A DNA stretch of 10,088 bases, from positions 1 to 10,088 of the forward strand of contig CALBTA010000680.1 of assembly GCA_937967755.1 (NCBI GenBank). The letters are read 5' to 3'. This document shows positions 1 to 5,592 of the stretch, in pieces. The notes beneath the pieces are model-generated. The model saw only the letters and a program-made list of their open reading frames with translations. It was not told the origin of the DNA and did no database searches. Positions within the stretch are counted from its first letter, which is position 1; each line of letters opens with the position of its first letter. The position numbers were made by a program, and so were the translations under genes. The DNA is from an uncultured Planctomycetaceae bacterium. GTDB taxonomy: Bacteria; Planctomycetota; Planctomycetia; Pirellulales; Pirellulaceae.

Positions 1-8
1 ATCTCCTA

Positions 9-356
9 CTACATGTTTCGTTGATTGTTCTTCGAAGCGTCACCGAAGCTGACTTCCGAAGATTGCAGGGCGCGAATAATGGCGCGGGCGATCCTAGTGC
101 CTCGAAGCGAAACGAGTTTGTGAAAACTCGTGCGATCTTCATCTCCAACTGTCACCAGTCGGTCTGTCTGGAACGGATCGCGGCGCAGACGTACATAACG
201 TTCAAGGGTGTCGGCATTCAAAAGCAATTTGCGAATTCTCCGACGCCACTTCGCTTGGTAGTCTTCGGAGATCGGAAAGTGATTGGCAAACACGTAGGTT
301 GCACGCGCTCCATCGTTTACGAAGCGCAGACCTTTGGTCGTGCGAAAATCGAGCAT
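9..356 (-). CDS. hypothetical basic protein, 115 aa
   Basis: I do not recognise this protein. It is basic and arginine-rich, with a strongly positive helical stretch around residues 35-60 (KWRRRIRKLL, then ERYVRLRRD), which would suit nucleic-acid contact, but no named motif is visible. The ATG at 356 is supported by an AAGGA Shine-Dalgarno sequence eight bases upstream on the minus strand. The stop codon TAG is at 9-11, so the gene is complete. It lies about 120 bases downstream of the ParB-like gene on the same strand, separated by the folded element at 396-453. It could belong to the same transcript or be set apart by that element. The gene is somewhat less GC-rich than its neighbours. Gene call fairly sure, function unknown. 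Confidence 0.6.
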   Translation of the reverse strand: MLDFRTTKGLRFVNDGARATYVFANHFPISEDYQAKWRRRIRKLLLNADTLERYVRLRRDPFQTDRLVTVGDEDRTSFHKLVSLRGTRIARAIIRALQSSEVSFGDASKNNQRNM

Positions 357-395
357 TCCGTCGGTCCTTCATGGCCTTCCACTGGTGAAGAAAAG

Positions 396-453
396 CAGCA
401 CGGCGCGGCCGATGAAGGCTTCGGCGCTCGGGTGGCCACCCGGCGCCGTGCTG
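396..453 (-). ncRNA. three-way-junction-like structured element after ParB gene
   Basis: An 11-bp perfect inverted repeat (396-406 with 443-453) encloses two further hairpins: a 5-bp stem at 408-412/421-425 with an 8-base loop, and a 14-base perfect palindrome at 429-442 that gives a 5-bp stem with a GGCC loop. It starts 22 bases after the ParB stop. On the minus strand it is followed by CTTTTC, a weak U-tract, so it could act as a terminator or processing element between the ParB-like gene and the 115-aa gene. An RNA function is inferred from the fold only. Confidence 0.4.
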
Positions 454-475
454 GTATCATCCTATCGAATCAGCT

Positions 476-1579
476 TCAGCGGTCCAGGTCCGCCAACAGC
501 GAATTCACGTGCTCGCTAATCAGCAGCAGATCGGGCTTCGATGCCGCGTAGGGTAGGAACATGGCGACCACTTCGCCGTAGGTCAGCTTGCCGGCCCGCG
601 GCGGTGATGAGCGGCGCGGCCCCAGGCGTTCCCGCTTCTTGGCCGGTCGACCAACGCCGGCGGTATCGATGGCCGCGGCGGTGTCGGTCGGGGCTTCCGC
701 TTTGGAGCGGGCGGTCACCCACTGGGCAATCGCGGCCAAATCGTTGTCTTGGCCGACGATGATCGGCGCGCCTTGCTTAGACCAGGTCCAAACGGTTTTT
801 TTCGACACGCCGAAGTAGTCGGCGATAGCCCCACGCGATTGGGCCGTCTTGCCGCGGGCAGCGGCAATCTGCTGGCGGGAAAAAATCGTGCGACGGCCCT
901 TGGTGTCGCGCCGCAGCCCGCCGGATTCCTCGGCAACGCGGCGGGTGTTTTCGCGAAAAGCACCCTTGGATTGCCAGGCGTCGGGATCGGCGGCAAACTC
1001 CGCTTCGATGGCGGCGAGTACTTCGGGGTGGTCGTGGTATGGCCCCAAGTCGATGGCCTGCTGGGCGCTGATCGTCCCGCGCTCGAGGTGCGACCGCCAA
1101 ACCTCGGGCAGATTCAGCAGCCGGCGGTAGGCGATGATCGTAGTCGCCGCCCGTCCGGTCACCTCGGCCGCTTCGTCATTGGTGAGGCCTGCCCCGCCGG
1201 CGGCGACGGGCTTAGTGAGGCTGGCCAGTGCCGCGGCTTCTTCCAGTGGTGAAAGGTTCTTCCGTTGGAAGTTTTCCTGGGCGGCGATGATGATCGATTG
1301 CCGATTGTCCAGTTCCAGAATGACGACGGGCAACCGCTGATAGCCGCCCGCTCTGGCCGCTTCGTAGCGGCGGCGGCCGGCGACCAGTTCTAAGCGGCCA
1401 TCGCCCAGGGGCCGCACGATGGGGCAATGTAGCAGCCCTTCGCGCTCGAGCGATTCACCCAGCCGGCCTAGCTCATCGTCGCCGGCGGCGCTCCTTGGGT
1501 TGTGGGGCGACACGACGATCTTTTCGATGGCGACTTCGGCTGGCGTGCCGGTCTTGAGCGTTTTGATTGCCTTCGGCAT
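476..1579 (-). CDS. ParB/Spo0J-like DNA-binding protein
   Basis: ParB-family protein of 367 aa. ParB proteins bind centromere-like sites and act with ParA in partition; phage and island relatives often act as regulators or nucleases instead. Visible: NPR near residues 27-29, the ParB motif GRRRYEAAR at 68-76, NFQRKNLSPLEEA at 103-115, and a first helix-turn-helix at about 131-157. A second HTH-like segment (AIADYFGVSKKTVWTW) lies at 251-266, then a basic linker and a short helical C-terminal domain. The start at 1579 is chosen because GGAGG sits six bases upstream (1586-1590). In-frame ATGs at 1618 and 1639 would add 13 or 20 residues and have poorer ribosome sites. It follows the HTH gene by 149 bases in the same direction. 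No ParA gene and no parS-like palindrome is seen nearby, so a classical partition role is unproven. Family assignment is confident. Confidence 0.88.
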   Translation of the reverse strand: MPKAIKTLKTGTPAEVAIEKIVVSPHNPRSAAGDDELGRLGESLEREGLLHCPIVRPLGDGRLELVAGRRRYEAARAGGYQRLPVVILELDNRQSIIIAAQENFQRKNLSPLEEAAALASLTKPVAAGGAGLTNDEAAEVTGRAATTIIAYRRLLNLPEVWRSHLERGTISAQQAIDLGPYHDHPEVLAAIEAEFAADPDAWQSKGAFRENTRRVAEESGGLRRDTKGRRTIFSRQQIAAARGKTAQSRGAIADYFGVSKKTVWTWSKQGAPIIVGQDNDLAAIAQWVTARSKAEAPTDTAAAIDTAGVGRPAKKRERLGPRRSSPPRAGKLTYGEVVAMFLPYAASKPDLLLISEHVNSLLADLDR

Positions 1580-1585
1580 CGCGGC

Positions 1586-1590
1586 CCTCC
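1586..1590 (-). promoter_or_regulatory. Shine-Dalgarno site deciding the ParB start
   Basis: GGAGG on the minus strand, six bases before ATG 1579. The alternative ATG at 1639 has no purine-rich site before it, and the ATG at 1618 has only a weak GAGAGA. Confidence 0.65.
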
Positions 1591-1671
1591 GTGGGGTGCG
1601 GGTTTGCGTAGCGATCATGTTTATTCTCTCTATCTGCATGGTTGTGGGGTAGGGAAAGCAATATCAACGCC

Positions 1672-1703
1672 GGCGGTGCGGAGATCCTCGATCGTGCGCC
1701 GCC
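1672..1703. repeat. imperfect inverted repeat between HTH and ParB genes
   Basis: Arms 1672-1679 and 1696-1703 pair over 8 bp with one G-U on the plus strand (one C-A mismatch on the minus strand), with a 16-base loop. It sits 25 bases after the HTH stop codon. There is no T-run, so it is not a clear terminator. It could be a processing site or operator in the 149-base gap, which otherwise shows nothing I can name. Confidence 0.25.
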
Positions 1704-1728
1704 CTTCATGTGAAGTGATTTGGCACAA

Positions 1729-1974
1729 TCAATCTTCAACGTGGCAATCGTGCCATCCTCGGTCCTTCGCCAAGCGTTCCATTGCATCGACAAGGTGATC
1801 GACGAAATAGAGTCGCTTGCCACCGGAGACGGGGAGGTATGGGACCTTGGCCCGATCCAAGTAGAGGTGCATCGTTGTCTTAGTACAGCCAAAATGTTCG
1901 GCGAGCTGTGCCGAATCAACGCACGTACCTAAAGCGAGGGACAGATGATACTTTGGTTCTGTTGATCCACCCAT
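1729..1974 (-). CDS. excisionase/MerR-like helix-turn-helix protein, 81 aa
   Basis: Small DNA-binding protein. Residues 19-46 (VDSAQLAEHFGCTKTTMHLY onward) read as a helix-turn-helix, followed by a wing-like GGKRLYF and a helix, the layout of excisionase-like or MerR-type HTH_17 domains. Such proteins act as recombination directionality factors or small repressors. The ATG at 1974 is chosen over a start at 2037 because GGAGG (1981-1985) lies six bases before it. This start lies inside the end of the HNH gene, giving a 59-base overlap in a different frame and implying translational linkage. The ParB-like gene follows. Without an integrase in view, a regulatory role seems as likely as an excision role. 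Confidence 0.72.
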   Translation of the reverse strand: MGGSTEPKYHLSLALGTCVDSAQLAEHFGCTKTTMHLYLDRAKVPYLPVSGGKRLYFVDHLVDAMERLAKDRGWHDCHVED

Positions 1975-2644
1975 GACGTTCCTCCACGTGGTGAGTTTGA
2001 AGTTGAATCGCAATGTATCGGGCCGGGTCCCGGTCACCGTCTAGGCCGTCGCGGATCAGACGGGCTTCGCGCAGCCACACGTCGAATTCCTTCAAACGTT
2101 CGGCAACGCGCATGCGGCCTTCATCGATGCTGGTAGCCGGAGCGGCTCCCTTGAGCTGGTTGCAGGGTGAGCAGACCGCGCAGAGATTTGATTCGCGGTC
2201 ACTGCCGCCGGCGGCCCGGGGTTGGATATGGTCGAACGTCATTGACGAGAACGAAGCCGAATCGGCTAGAAAATCTTTCAAGCAGTAGGCGCAGCGAAAC
2301 CCGCTGGCGGCCATGACGCGAATTTTCTGGATCATCTTACGGCGAAGTTTCTTCACCCGGTTTTCCGCATCACGGCGGGCGATGGCGTATTTGGCCATAG
2401 CCTGGTGAAGCGTGCGGGCGTTCAGTTTGGCGAGGATGCTTTGCATCGATGCGGTATCGATGTGCCGCAGTTCGCGCTCGCCGAACTTGTGGCCGCCGGC
2501 CAGAAGATCAAGCGCCAGCCGCTCGCCGATGGTCAGGCGGTCATAGGGCGCGACACCGGTGGGCGTGTCGGCCGGTATCGACGGCGTCGGTGTGGCTTCC
2601 TGGAAGCGTGCGTGTCCGTTGATGGTGGCAATGGGAGTAGCCAT
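1916..2644 (-). CDS. HNH endonuclease, 242 aa
   Basis: HNH-family nuclease. The fold is clear at residues 118-166: CxxC (C118, C121), DHI (D138, H139), then N153 and a second CxxC (C158, C161) before NQLKG, which matches the zinc-stabilised HNH class. An extended helical, lysine-rich segment (about 35-112) precedes the nuclease domain and a short helical tail follows it. No RuvC motifs are visible, so this is not an IscB or Cas9-type protein. HNH proteins of this size occur in phages as packaging cofactors, as homing enzymes, or in defence. The start at 2644 has AAGGA (2654-2658) nine bases upstream. The frame stays open further upstream, to ATGs at 2890 and 2893 that follow another AAGGA, but that extension would be translated through the long RNA stem and looks non-protein-like. 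It is the first gene after the promoter at 2990-3019. Confidence 0.85.
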   Translation of the reverse strand: MATPIATINGHARFQEATPTPSIPADTPTGVAPYDRLTIGERLALDLLAGGHKFGERELRHIDTASMQSILAKLNARTLHQAMAKYAIARRDAENRVKKLRRKMIQKIRVMAASGFRCAYCLKDFLADSASFSSMTFDHIQPRAAGGSDRESNLCAVCSPCNQLKGAAPATSIDEGRMRVAERLKEFDVWLREARLIRDGLDGDRDPARYIAIQLQTHHVEERHGWINRTKVSSVPRFRYVR

Positions 2645-2684
2645 GAACGAGATTCCTTTCGTCCGCACGCGCACCGCGCAAGCG

Positions 2685-2719
2685 GGGCGTCGGCGCGGCG
2701 TTGCCGCCGGCCGACGCCC
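2685..2719 (-). ncRNA. 15-bp GNRA-capped hairpin in HNH leader
   Basis: Arms 2685-2694 and 2710-2719 pair perfectly over 10 bp. An inner 5-bp stem (2696-2700 with 2705-2709) is capped by GCAA on the minus strand, with a single bulged C (2695). The hairpin lies between the large stem (2746-2879) and the HNH ribosome site at 2654-2658. TGCGCGCA-like segments on either side could form an additional outer helix with G-U pairs. Confidence 0.5.
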
Positions 2720-2745
2720 AGACAACCCGATGCGCGCACAGAAAC

Positions 2746-2879
2746 GGCCAGTGGGCTCCGTAACTCGTTGTTCCCCGCCGCATAAGAGGCGGGCGGTGGT
2801 TTTCGCTCCCCGGCTTCCCGGATCAATGCTCTGGCGTTTTGCAACGCCCCACGCGCACAAGCTACGGAGCCCACTGGCC
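2746..2879 (-). ncRNA. candidate structured RNA: 23-bp stem enclosing three hairpins
   Basis: A 17-bp perfect inverted repeat (2746-2762 with 2863-2879) continues for six more pairs, two of them G-U, into 2763-2768/2857-2862. Read on the minus strand it closes a junction holding three hairpins: 6 bp with a GCAA tetraloop (2833-2848), 4 bp with a GAAG loop (2810-2821), and 6 bp with an 8-base loop (2774-2793). The G-U pairs in the minus-strand reading favour an RNA from that strand. It lies in the leader between a strong promoter and the HNH start. I cannot match it to a known RNA family. It could also be a DNA cruciform or replication element. Confidence 0.55.
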
Positions 2880-2926
2880 CTGATACACATCATCAGATTG
2901 TCCTTATGCAATTTGTACAACGCTGG

Positions 2927-2984
2927 GCTTGAACGGGCACCAACGTCGCCGCGGCCGGCCCCATGAGGGCCGTCCGCTTGAACG
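2927..2984. repeat. 9-base direct repeat GCTTGAACG
   Basis: GCTTGAACG occurs at 2927-2935 and 2976-2984, 49 bases apart, just downstream of the promoter. Between them lies a 5-bp GGCCC/GGGCC hairpin. This could be an operator pair or chance; it is noted because it sits in the first part of the leader. Confidence 0.25.
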
Positions 2985-2989
2985 CGATC

Positions 2990-3019
2990 ATTCTAACGGG
3001 CCGGCGTTGCAAATGTAAA
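2990..3019 (-). promoter_or_regulatory. sigma70-type promoter for leader RNA and HNH-HTH-ParB unit
   Basis: On the minus strand, TTTACA (3014-3019) and TAGAAT (2990-2995) each match five of six consensus bases and are separated by 18 bases. Transcription would start near 2982, just after the pentapeptide gene ends at 3064, giving a leader of about 340 bases before the HNH ATG. Confidence 0.55.
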
Positions 3020-3063
3020 GCCGGACGCCCCGGACGCGGGAAATGTCGCCCTGGGCGATGATG

Positions 3064-4569
3064 CTACGCCGCTGGCGGCCCTGCGATGAACAAATAGTGC
3101 AGGGCTTCGTAGATGCGGCAGAGTAAAAGCCAAATCAGCCAGGGGCCACCGATGAGGTAACAGAGCATGGTTATCCATCGCACGATCAACAGCCGGTAGG
3201 CGAGCGAACGGTAGACGATGACCGGCTGTTTCAATTCGTGACGCCAACGGGTTTCCGACGATTCGCGAATCTCTGGCGGGCAGAACAACAGATAGAGGGT
3301 TGAAGCGACCGCCAGCAGGATAAGTGCGCTCAGCGTGTAGCCCATGTGGATCGGCGCGGCAATGTTCGGCAGTTCTTTGATCAACGGCCATTGCTGGGTC
3401 AACTCGGGGTTGTTGCGCAGGTATTCAATGAGGCTGTTGGTCGACTTGACCAGCATCGCCCACATCCAGATACCGACGATGCCAAGGTAAGAAACGCCGA
3501 ATAGCGGGATGGAACCAAACGTGCGAATAATCGACCAGGACGGAACATCGTAGATCGACCCGAAGCGTGCCTGGTCAGCGCCTTCCAACGTATCGCACTT
3601 CACTTGCCGACGGCCGTAGAGGCCGTTCGCGTTCGTGAAGTTGGCATGATCGCAACTGGCGTTTTCCAGGTCAGCTTCCGACAACTGAGCGCGGGTGAAA
3701 TTGGCATGGTCGAGGACTGCCGAAGGGAGCAGTGCCTGCGAGAGATTCGCGTTTTGCAACGTCGCGCCCTCCAGGTTCGCCGAATCGAATCTGCCCTGGC
3801 TGCAATCGGCATCGCTAAGGTTTGCATTCTGCATCTCGGCTTTGGCGAAGTTGGCTTTGCGAAAGTCTGCCCCCACGAGAACAGCGGAATCTAGGGCAGC
3901 TTCAATAAAACTTGCGTCGCGGCCGCCCACGCTGGACATATTCGCGTTGGCGAAATTCGCGGAACGACAATCCGTTTCGCCGAAATAGGCACCAACGAGA
4001 AACGCGAAGTCGAAATCGGCTTCTCTCGCATGTGCCTTGGCGAAGTCAGCGCCTGGGGCATTCGCTTCGGAAAATGAACTGTTTGAAATTCGGCTACCAG
4101 CAAACTTTGTTCCTTGAAGGGTGGCTTTGGCGAACGAGCAATTAGAATGTTCCGAGCCAGAGAAATCCGAACCGGTGAAATCCCCGCCATCGCACTTCAT
4201 GGCAGCCCCTTTAGAGGTCTGAAAATTGGCATCGGTCGCTTTGGCACCGATCAACTCGGCTTCCGTCAAATCGGCCCCTTTGAAGTTTGAACCAACGAGG
4301 CTTGCTTCTTCCAGGCAAGCCTTGCTCAGGTTGGCGGAAGTGAAATTCGCTCCGTCCAACTTCGCATTTTTGAAATTTGCCTGGTTCAATTTAGCGCGCG
4401 GAAATTGAGCGTTGGTCAGATTCATGCCCGAAAGGTCGATTCCATTCAGCCCGACGCCCGATAGCTCCACGCCCGTGAAGTCGGGCAACTCCATATCAGT
4501 CTTGCGGCGCATCTTGTTCCAGTCGCCCGGCCGCCGCCGAATCATGTTTAGCGCTTCTTCCCTGTCCAT
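3064..4569 (-). CDS. membrane-anchored pentapeptide-repeat protein, 501 aa
   Basis: Residues of about 25-325 are tandem pentapeptide repeats of the A(D/N)LXX/A(D/N)FXX type (for example ANFTSANLSKACLEEASL), which form a right-handed quadrilateral beta-helix. The last ~175 residues change character. They carry hydrophobic segments around YLGIVGIWMWAML, GYTLSALILLAVASTLYLLF, and a long one or pair spanning WITMLCYLIGGPWLIWLLLC, with a charged ~35-residue stretch between the second and the third. The protein should therefore be anchored in the inner membrane, with the helix attached at its N-terminal side. The first ~25 residues are a short charged lead-in (MDREEALNMIRRRPGDWNK). Start 4569 has an AAGG site seven bases upstream; a TTG at 4602 is less likely. 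Function is unknown: soluble relatives can shield DNA gyrase, and membrane ones are common in planctomycetes and cyanobacteria. It diverges from the plus-strand gene at 4611. Confidence 0.88.
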   Translation of the reverse strand: MDREEALNMIRRRPGDWNKMRRKTDMELPDFTGVELSGVGLNGIDLSGMNLTNAQFPRAKLNQANFKNAKLDGANFTSANLSKACLEEASLVGSNFKGADLTEAELIGAKATDANFQTSKGAAMKCDGGDFTGSDFSGSEHSNCSFAKATLQGTKFAGSRISNSSFSEANAPGADFAKAHAREADFDFAFLVGAYFGETDCRSANFANANMSSVGGRDASFIEAALDSAVLVGADFRKANFAKAEMQNANLSDADCSQGRFDSANLEGATLQNANLSQALLPSAVLDHANFTRAQLSEADLENASCDHANFTNANGLYGRRQVKCDTLEGADQARFGSIYDVPSWSIIRTFGSIPLFGVSYLGIVGIWMWAMLVKSTNSLIEYLRNNPELTQQWPLIKELPNIAAPIHMGYTLSALILLAVASTLYLLFCPPEIRESSETRWRHELKQPVIVYRSLAYRLLIVRWITMLCYLIGGPWLIWLLLCRIYEALHYLFIAGPPAA

Positions 4570-4595
4570 CGATCCGCCTTTCTGCGGGCGTAGGG

Positions 4596-4603
4596 TATAC
4601 AAT
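4596..4603 (+). promoter_or_regulatory. possible -10 element for a leaderless transcript
   Basis: TATACAAT lies directly before the ATG at 4611 and would place transcription initiation at or next to the start codon. No Shine-Dalgarno sequence precedes this ATG, which fits leaderless translation. No convincing -35 box is seen, so support is limited. Confidence 0.3.
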
Positions 4604-4610
4604 TGTTGGC

Positions 4611-5117
4611 ATGGACGGAGTCTACTATCCGCGGGAGCGGCAGGGGAAGCGGGGAAAGGTCTCCCATGCTTTGGAGCGGGACCACGCGGGCGAACTGGTG
4701 ACGGTTTGCCAAAAGTATCCGGTTTTCGATATGAGCCTGATCGATCAGGCGGCCGGCGAATCGGCTGTTGAATGTACGCGATGCCTGGGGGAGCTGGCGA
4801 AACGCCGGCCGTTGGCGGCGATGCGGCCGGCCGTTGTCCCTGAACAAACCGCCGCGGAAGCGCCCATCGTGGCGGTCGCCGGCGGCTATCGGTTCACCGG
4901 CCGCGAACCGCACTTGTCGCATGATCAGGGGGTCAGTTTGGGCCTGTTGCGGCTGTTGAATACCCAGGGGCGCTCGCTGCTGCCGGCGGGGTGTTTCTTC
5001 ACCAGCGAGGCCGACACGCTGCGCGACGGGCAAGCGGTGTTGCGGATCGTGAACGCGATGGATGATCCGGCGTTGTTGGCCCGGGTGCTCAAGATCATCG
5101 AAGCGACGCCGCGGTGA
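4611..5117 (+). CDS. hypothetical protein with possible His/Cys zinc site, 168 aa
   Basis: This is the only clear gene on the plus strand. I do not recognise a named family. The N-terminal 60 residues carry H19, H25, C33 and then CTRC (C55, C58), followed by LGELAKR. The spacing H/C...CxRCL resembles small phage-type zinc-binding proteins, so a structural zinc site is plausible. An acidic/alanine linker follows, then a hydrophobic region (about 85-125) and a helical C-terminus ending DDPALLARVLKIIEATP. The start is chosen as the first ATG of the frame; the next in-frame ATG (4731) would cut off part of the cysteine region. It lacks a ribosome site and may be leaderless. It runs divergently from the pentapeptide gene and convergently to the phage operon, with hairpins just after its stop. 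The opposite strand is also open but encodes a His/Arg-rich nonsense-like product. Confidence 0.68.
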   Translation: MDGVYYPRERQGKRGKVSHALERDHAGELVTVCQKYPVFDMSLIDQAAGESAVECTRCLGELAKRRPLAAMRPAVVPEQTAAEAPIVAVAGGYRFTGREPHLSHDQGVSLGLLRLLNTQGRSLLPAGCFFTSEADTLRDGQAVLRIVNAMDDPALLARVLKIIEATPR

Positions 5118-5123
5118 ATGAAA

Positions 5124-5151
5124 TAGCTTCCGGTGAAACGGCCGGAAGCTA
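5124..5151 (+). terminator. hairpin after the plus-strand gene
   Basis: A perfect 10-bp inverted repeat (5124-5133 with 5142-5151) with an 8-base loop starts seven bases after the stop at 5115-5117. There is no T-tract on the plus strand. On the minus strand it is followed by TTTC. It is probably a convergent terminator or a 3'-end stabiliser. Confidence 0.45.
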
Positions 5152-5182
5152 AAAGGGTGGGAAAGTTTCGCGACCTTTTGTT

Positions 5183-5198
5183 CCGGCAAAACTGCCGG
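5183..5198. repeat. 6-bp hairpin between convergent units
   Basis: CCGGCA/TGCCGG arms (5183-5188 and 5193-5198) with a 4-base loop, the middle of three consecutive hairpins in the convergent gap 5118-5358. Confidence 0.35.
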
Positions 5199-5201
5199 GG
5201 C

Positions 5202-5230
5202 AAAAAGGTGTGGCCAAAGCGCCACACCTT
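5202..5230 (-). terminator. intrinsic terminator of the phage-like operon
   Basis: A perfect 10-bp stem (5205-5214 with 5221-5230) with a 6-base loop is followed on the minus strand by a run of five T (5206-5202), two of them inside the stem. It lies about 130 bases after the 77-aa gene ends at 5359 and is oriented to stop transcription of the tail/protease genes. Confidence 0.65.
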
Positions 5231-5358
5231 AATGAAAGGCAACCACAATCCCGCGACTGTCTAAGGAAAATACTTGTGGAAAGTTTCCACCAGTTTTTTG
5301 GCCCTACCCGATTTCCAACAGCGTCACGGGTTTTGCGATTGGACGGCAACCGATCGAT

Positions 5359-5592
5359 CTACTTTCGCAGCGGGTTACGGGCCGGCAGGCAGCGGCCGGC
5401 GGCGCGATCGTTGAACCGGCCTCGGCGGGAAAGCCGGGCCGTGCGGGATTGCCACCAAATTGAATCGCCGCGGCAAACGTCGCCGGCGTCGGGTAAGTGC
5501 CGCCAGGTGCGCTCGAACGTGCCGGTATCGAGCACTTCGGCGAAGTACCCGTCGGCGTGGTGAACAACTTGAACGATCAGGCCGCCGGTCAT
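5359..5592 (-). CDS. small phage-type hypothetical protein, 77 aa
   Basis: Unknown small protein. The first ~55 residues look like a compact beta-rich domain with a GD-x-IWWQ motif (around residues 42-48); the remainder is basic and low in structure (RNDRAAGRCLPARNP-like composition). The start ATG at 5592 overlaps the protease stop in an ATGA arrangement, which indicates coupled translation and makes the start firm. It is the last gene before the terminator at 5202-5230. Similar short WWQ proteins are familiar from planctomycete prophage-like clusters, from memory only. A cofactor or accessory role to the neighbouring protease is possible but unsupported. Confidence 0.62.
   Translation of the reverse strand: MTGGLIVQVVHHADGYFAEVLDTGTFERTWRHLPDAGDVCRGDSIWWQSRTARLSRRGRFNDRAAGRCLPARNPLRK

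Noticed and set aside
1986..1992. parS-like CACGTGG core
   Set aside because: The flanking bases do not form the 16-base palindrome expected for parS; it overlaps the Shine-Dalgarno region of the HTH gene.
2746..2879. MITE or insertion element bounded by 17-bp inverted repeats
   Set aside because: No target-site duplication flanks the repeats, and the internal hairpins plus G-U extension fit an RNA fold better.
2645..2920. Upstream in-frame extension of the HNH protein, with AAGGA before ATGs 2890/2893
   Set aside because: The 80-odd residues are Arg/Gly/Pro-rich and cover the perfect inverted repeat; the start at 2644 has its own good ribosome site. It remains possible that the extension is translated as a leader.
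2644..2982. IscB/HEARO-type omega RNA
   Set aside because: The adjacent HNH protein lacks RuvC motifs and is too short, and I cannot match the fold to the HEARO consensus by eye.
4548..5225. 225-codon minus-strand frame opposite the 168-aa gene
   Set aside because: Product is His/Arg/Gln-rich and low-complexity, typical of a shadow of a real gene on the other strand.
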